Assembly (NCBI GenBank): GCA_027575765.1
Contig: JANBPT010000007.1
Coordinates: 87,360 to 151,359, forward strand
Source: Tieghemiomyces parasiticus
Taxonomy: Eukaryota > Kickxellomycota > Dimargaritomycetes > Dimargaritales > Dimargaritaceae
Length of the DNA: 64,000 nt
Direction: 5' to 3'
Both the position numbers and the translations under genes were made by a program. The notes beneath the pieces were generated by a model, which had not been told where the DNA came from, ran no database searches, and saw nothing but the letters and a program-made list of their open reading frames with translations. Below, in pieces: positions 61,410 to 64,000 of the stretch. Each line of letters starts with the position of its first letter. Position 1 is the stretch's first letter.

Positions 61410-63014
61410 ATGGCCACCCCCGCTACTGCCACGCCTGCCCCCGCGGGCCAGATGGGTGTGTACAAAGACAAGGAGAAGCCGGCCGAGGTGCGCTCAAGCA
61501 ACATCGTGGCCGGTAAGGCCGTGAGCGACGCAGTGCGCACCAGTTTGGGCCCAAAAGGCATGGACAAGATGATCCAGACGGGCCACGGCGAGGTGATCAT
61601 TTCCAACGACGGGGCCACGATCCTCAAGCAGATGGCGGTGATGCACCCAGCAGCCAAGATGCTGGTGGATCTGTCGGCGGCCCAGGACGTGGTGGCCGGA
61701 GACGGTACGACATCTGTGGTGGTTTTGGCCGGTTCGCTGCTGGGGGCGGCGCAGAAGCTACTCAACAAGGGCATTCACCCGACGCTTATCGCTGAGTCGT
61801 TCCAGAAGGCGTCGGTCAAGGCCGTGGAGATTCTGACCGGGATGGCGATTCCGCTGGACCTTTCGGACCGCGAGAAGATGCTCAAGTCGGCGTCTACATC
61901 GCTCAACTCCAAAATCGTGTCGCAGTACTCGAGCCTCCTGGCCCCGCTGGCCGTCGACGCCGTCATGGGCGTGATCGACCCGGCCGTGCCGGATAACGTC
62001 GACCTCAACGATATCCGTGTGGTCAAGAAGGTCGGCGGAACCATCGATGATACCCAGCTGGTGCGCGGGTTGGTGCTCGGCCAAACCGCCATCAAGTCGG
62101 CGGGTGGCCCCGCCCGCATGGAGAAGGCTAAAATCGGTCTGATCCAGTTCCAACTTTCGCCGCCCAAGCCTGACATGGACAACCAGATCGTGGTGAACGA
62201 CTACCGCCAGATGGACCGCATCCTCAAGGAGGAGCGCCAGTACCTACTCAATCTGTGCAAGAAGATCAAGAAGGCCGGGTGCAACGTGCTACTCATCCAA
62301 AAGTCGATCCTCCGTGACGCCGTCAATGACCTGTCGCTCCACTTTTTGGCCAAGCTCAAGATCATGGTCGTTAAGGACGTCGAGCGTGACGAGATTGAGT
62401 TCATTTGCAAGACCACCGGGTGCAAGCCCATCGCCGACGTAGAAAGCTTCAGCGAGGACAAGCTGGGCACGGCTGACCTCGTCGAGGAGAAGGAGTCCAA
62501 CGGGTCGCGGATCGTACAGGTAACCGGGATCAAGCAGGGCGGACGGACCGTCTCGATCTTGTGCCGCGGAGCCAACGGGCTCATCCTTGAGGAGGCCGAG
62601 CGATCCCTCCACGACGCGTTGTGCGTGCTGCGCTGCTTGGTCAAGAAGAAGGCCGTGCTGGCCGGCGGCGGCGCCCCGGAGATCGAAATGTCGCAGCAGC
62701 TCATGCAACACGCCAAGTCGCTCAAGGGGGTTGAGGCCTACTGTTTCGAGGCGTACGCCGAAGCCCTCGAGGTCATCCCCATCACGCTCGCCGAGAACGC
62801 CGGTCTCAACCCAGTTGCCATCGTCACTGAGCTCCGTAACCGCCACGCCCAGGGCGACAAGTCCGCTGGGATCAACGTGCGCAAGGGCGCCATCACCGAT
62901 ATCCTCGAGGAGAATGTCATTCAGCCCCTTCTCGTGTCCACCAGCGCCATCGAACTCGCGTCCGATACGGTCAAGATGATCCTCAAGATTGACGATATCG
63001 TGGCCATGCGTTAG
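61410..63014 (+). CDS. CCT4: T-complex protein 1 subunit delta (chaperonin CCT4)
   Basis: Subunit of the cytosolic TRiC/CCT group II chaperonin that folds actin, tubulin and others. Single exon, 534 residues. ATG at 61410 chosen because it gives the family N-terminus [20 protein letters not shown]; the upstream frame lacks an ATG. Motifs in order: [55 protein letters not shown] (nucleotide-binding GDGTT at 97-101), [20 protein letters not shown] (delta-type), the apical helical protrusion region, [20 protein letters not shown] at about 417, and a C-terminal [15 protein letters not shown]. The subunit assignment as delta rests on the [11 protein letters not shown] and [18 protein letters not shown] stretches. 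Complete and normal. Confidence 0.96.
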   Translation: MATPATATPAPAGQMGVYKDKEKPAEVRSSNIVAGKAVSDAVRTSLGPKGMDKMIQTGHGEVIISNDGATILKQMAVMHPAAKMLVDLSAAQDVVAGDGTTSVVVLAGSLLGAAQKLLNKGIHPTLIAESFQKASVKAVEILTGMAIPLDLSDREKMLKSASTSLNSKIVSQYSSLLAPLAVDAVMGVIDPAVPDNVDLNDIRVVKKVGGTIDDTQLVRGLVLGQTAIKSAGGPARMEKAKIGLIQFQLSPPKPDMDNQIVVNDYRQMDRILKEERQYLLNLCKKIKKAGCNVLLIQKSILRDAVNDLSLHFLAKLKIMVVKDVERDEIEFICKTTGCKPIADVESFSEDKLGTADLVEEKESNGSRIVQVTGIKQGGRTVSILCRGANGLILEEAERSLHDALCVLRCLVKKKAVLAGGGAPEIEMSQQLMQHAKSLKGVEAYCFEAYAEALEVIPITLAENAGLNPVAIVTELRNRHAQGDKSAGINVRKGAITDILEENVIQPLLVSTSAIELASDTVKMILKIDDIVAMR

Positions 63015-63497
63015 CTGGTGTATCCGCCCGTTTTGTTGCCTTACTCTCCGTTTTTATTTTTATTTTGTTATTTGATCGAACCTGCACTCTCCTCCCTTTC
63101 CCGTTCCCTCGCCCAGCTACTTTCAAGGCCTCATTTTACTGATACTCTCTTGCCTGCATTCGCTGCCCTCAATTAAAATCACCATCTCAGTAATGAGCGG
63201 ATCAGCCGTATGAGCGCCGCCAAGGTGTCAGTATCGTGTAAACATAAGCTGTCAGCACAGACCGTGCAGTACGGGATATAGCTGCCGCCAGCTGCGGTAC
63301 CGATCCGAAGGGCCCGCCAGTGTTCCAGGGCTGTACCATCTTTTCGAATGTCCTGCGCTTATCAGGGTACCAGCATGGGGTGGCGTCCCAAGGATACCGA
63401 TTTTCGCAGCCTAGCATATGTCCTACCTTTAACCCCCCTTCCATTCCTCCAAACCCACGGCCTTCCTCCCCTCATCACCCATTCTTTGATTTCCGCC
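63015..63497. other. Intergenic CCT4/cyclin H
   Basis: 483 bases. Contains the CCT4 3' end (T-rich) and a C/T-rich leader before the cyclin H ATG. No gene. Confidence 0.6.
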
Positions 63498-64000
63498 ATG
63501 GCCACCTCCGCTCCCTTATATGAGCAGACGTCGCAGTACCGGAACTGGCGCTTCTCACCAGAGAAGTTGCACGAGATTCGCAAGCTGACCAACCAGGCCG
63601 GCATCGAGCGTGCCCGTCGTAACATCAAGGCCGAGGAGGTATGTCTGCTTCCGGATTCAACCGCCATCCTTTGCGACAGACGGACACGTTTGCAGACGGT
63701 GAGGCCGTTACTTGCATGAGGCCACCCACGGTGTTATCCTTGCCGACCCCAACACACAGCTCTGACGAAGCCCAGGTCCATGGTACTCTCCTTTGCTGCC
63801 CTGTCCTGTCCTGTGCTGCTCTTCTCCTTATCTCTCCTCCGCCCCTCCCGCCCCCCTTTCCTTCCTCCACGATAGAATGAGCAGCAACATCGGGAGGCCG
63901 CGACTCCGGCGATTCCCGCCAAACCGGAGGGCGATATCAACTACTTGAGTTTAGAGGACGAGCTGACGCTGTGTCACTTTTACGAGACCAAGATCGAAGT
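63498..64000 (+). CDS. CCL1: Cyclin H (CCL1/Mcs2-like), N-terminus, cut by window edge
   Basis: Regulatory cyclin of the CDK-activating kinase within TFIIH (with Kin28/CDK7). Exon 1 is 63498-63638 (donor GTATGT, phase 0), exon 2 starts at 63876 after GATAG and runs off the window; 88 residues are visible. N-terminal helix wording SQYRNWRFSPEKLHEIRKLT is typical of fungal cyclin H, and exon 2 reaches the start of the cyclin box with LSLEDELTLCHFYETKIEV, which matches the EEMTLCKYYEKRL region of cyclin H. Cyclin box folds proper lie beyond the window. No upstream ATG competes. Assignment good, but only the first quarter is seen. Confidence 0.8.

Overview
This is nuclear DNA of a fungus. Genes are broken by short introns (about 50 to 200 bases) with GTAAGT-like donors and YAG acceptors, some with a CTAAC-type branch site. 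Coding regions are GC-rich with strong C/G third-position bias, which produces many long antisense shadow frames. The window also carries fungal-typical genes: a Zn2Cys6 regulator, a 14-span DHA2-type transporter and a histidine-brace (LPMO-like) secreted protein. I could not fix the lineage. An early-diverging filamentous fungus is my guess from divergence and gene style; no ribosomal marker is present to prove it.

Left part (1-28 kb) is mostly housekeeping: a cation/Ca2+ exchanger cut by the window edge (-), an ADCK2/Cqd1-type mitochondrial UbiB kinase (-), a four-exon Qc-type SNARE (+), inositol polyphosphate kinase copy A with an N-terminal membrane segment (+), the ABC-F ribosome factor Arb1 (-), Mediator Med4 (+), kinetochore Spc25 (-, five exons), a small five-exon unknown (-), a 1032-residue disordered repeat protein (+) and mitochondrial glycine decarboxylase P protein (-).

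Middle part (28-46 kb) is gene-sparse and accessory: three small secreted proteins, the DHA2 transporter, the Zn2Cys6 factor and the LPMO-like protein, with gaps of 1 to 3 kb between them. Several of these genes have a clear TATA box about 125 to 190 bases before the ATG.

Right part (46-64 kb): six-exon D-aminoacyl-tRNA deacylase (+), a secreted Cu-only-type superoxide dismutase (-), inositol polyphosphate kinase copy B (-), another secreted protein (-), cohesin SMC1 (+, six exons), chaperonin subunit CCT4 (+) and the start of cyclin H (+, cut by the window edge).

The most interesting observation is in kinase copy B: an in-frame TGA falls exactly on a tryptophan codon of copy A, and the reading frame continues afterwards with about 30 residues clearly homologous to the C-terminus of copy A. 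Other points are a histidine in the zero layer of the SNARE, micro-exons in the small unknown gene, an unresolved splice phase in Med4, and the repeat-built secreted and disordered proteins. I saw no complete transposon, CRISPR array, rRNA or convincing tRNA.
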